Under the pieces are notes generated by a model. The model worked only from the letters and a program-made list of their open reading frames with translations, was not told the origin of the DNA and did no database searches. A stretch of 42,898 bases of DNA. Source: Nemertoderma westbladi (Eukaryota; Xenacoelomorpha; Nemertodermatida; Nemertodermatidae). The DNA is taken from the NCBI GenBank assembly GCA_032718475.1, contig JAUCBJ010002189.1, forward strand, positions 1 through 42,898. The letters are read 5' to 3'. A program made the position numbers and the translations under genes. Numbering within the stretch: position 1 is the first letter of the stretch; each line of letters begins with the position of its first letter. This document shows positions 41,950 through 42,898 of this stretch, in pieces.

Positions 41950-42898
41950 GTGTGCGGACATTTCCTCCCCCGGACAGCTCCCCCCGTTCAAGTAGAACTC
42001 TTCCCCCCAGACAATTCTCCCCCAGACACTCCCCCCTGGACACCCCCCCCCCCCCCCCCCCGACTGTTCTTAATTTCGCACATTTTTATTTTTCATTTTG
42101 TAAGGTAAACGGACCGCTCGTATCCAGGCAAGTTGTATCCAATTTTCCTTCCTTAGCTCAGAAAATGATCTTTTGCATCCCGATTTTACATTTTATATCC
42201 AAGTTTTATTTATGGATTTTATCAATGAAATTACATCGTATTGTTTGCTAATATTTAAACAATTAATTAGATGACCAATAAATTTCATCCCCGAATGATA
42301 TAATGTTTTTTTTACTATAGAATTATAATAATTAATTGTTTTAATTATAGTTTAGTTGATGATAATAGTAGCAGATGGGGATGAATATTGAATATTATTG
42401 ATGCAATCAAAATTATTCCTCTCCAGGGGAAAATCGATATGCATCGACCTGTATTCTGTGTCCAGAATTACATATTGATAAACTAATTAAATTTCCTGGT
42501 TACTTGCAATATTTTTAATAGGATTTTGTTAAATTATAATATTGTAGTAATTTTTATATTAATTTGCTTAACATCCAATGCAGTTCCTAATTTAGGCTTA
42601 GTCGACTTATTATCTCATGATACAAACATGAATGAATTATTTCAAAATGGTCTTAAAGTCGTTCACCACGGGCACACAGGGAAATGCCAGGGTTGGTGGC
42701 GGCAGACCCGAACAAAAGAAGCGGGGGTTTAAACAAAAATAAAAAGTAAAACAAACAAAATTTGACTATAAAAATGTATGAAAAAACTTGACTAGATACA
42801 ACTTGTCTGGATACAACTTGACTTGTTTATTGCTTTGATGCCAGATTCATTTTAACACTTTGATTGGGGGGGGGGGGGGGGGGAAGTGTCTGGGGGGA
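41950..42898. repeat. Foldback-like repeat with C-rich and G-rich arms (right end cut off)
   Basis: The left arm (41959-42062) is C-rich with CCCCCAGACACTCCCCCC. The right arm (42866-42898) has the complementary GGAAGTGTCTGGGGGG. Further in, CAAGTTGTATCC (42129-42140) pairs with GGATACAACTTG (42810-42821). The middle is AT-rich. The 68-codon ORF at 42526-42732 has no recognisable similarity. The element runs off the window. Confidence 0.6.

Noticed and set aside
42526-42732. 68-codon ORF with hydrophobic N-terminus
   Set aside because: It resembles a signal peptide but lies in a foldback-like repeat and shows no domain or splice context.

Overview
This is eukaryotic DNA from an animal genome, dense in transposons, with AT-rich introns and one split host gene. 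The extracellular PAN/EGF-type exons and the frequent aggcctac, accggta and ctgcag motifs suggest a marine invertebrate, possibly an echinoderm or hemichordate. The phylum is a guess.

The centre of the window is one nested Polinton/Maverick (adintovirus-like) element at 2142-23127, about 21 kb. It has terminal inverted repeats (left 2142-2756, right 22593-23127) and a perfect 6-bp target duplication, CACTGC. It sits inside an older LINE reverse-transcriptase copy. The left half reads rightward: two small ORFs, a RING-finger protein, the packaging ATPase, a basic core protein, the integrase, two tandem paralogues of a minor-capsid-like protein, two small virion proteins, the double jelly-roll major capsid protein, an adenain-like protease and a nuclease-like protein. 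The right half reads leftward: two unrecognised genes (one with a nuclear localisation signal), a protein-primed DNA polymerase B, and just behind it an ORF that looks like a two-repeat TATA-binding protein (TBP). The element is a relic. The polymerase, integrase, major capsid, core and one minor-capsid gene carry stops or frameshifts, and a solo LTR of about 1.2 kb sits inside the polymerase gene. A second solo LTR of the same family, in opposite orientation, lies at 12054-13227. Each LTR has TG...CA ends and its own 5-bp target duplication.

To the right (24.6-42 kb) is a host gene read rightward. It has a signal-peptide/PAN-like first exon (24614-24887), a second Cys-rich exon (33921-34205), a short Cys-rich exon (34310-34438) and EGF-like exons (35546-35686, 41441-41566, 41685-41809), all joined in phase 1. 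Its introns hold a near-complete two-ORF LINE (25.37-30.06 kb), a second LINE RT (30.07-31.69 kb), a Mutator-like foldback element with 9-bp target duplications (31803-32895), RT fragments, and two leftward LINE copies (35.73-37.0 and 38.4-41.0 kb). The last EGF exon is a recent tandem copy with a frameshift.

The left flank (1-2135) holds minisatellites, a 14-mer foldback array and RT tails. Poly-G/C runs recur in both flanks. No tRNA, rRNA or CRISPR was seen.
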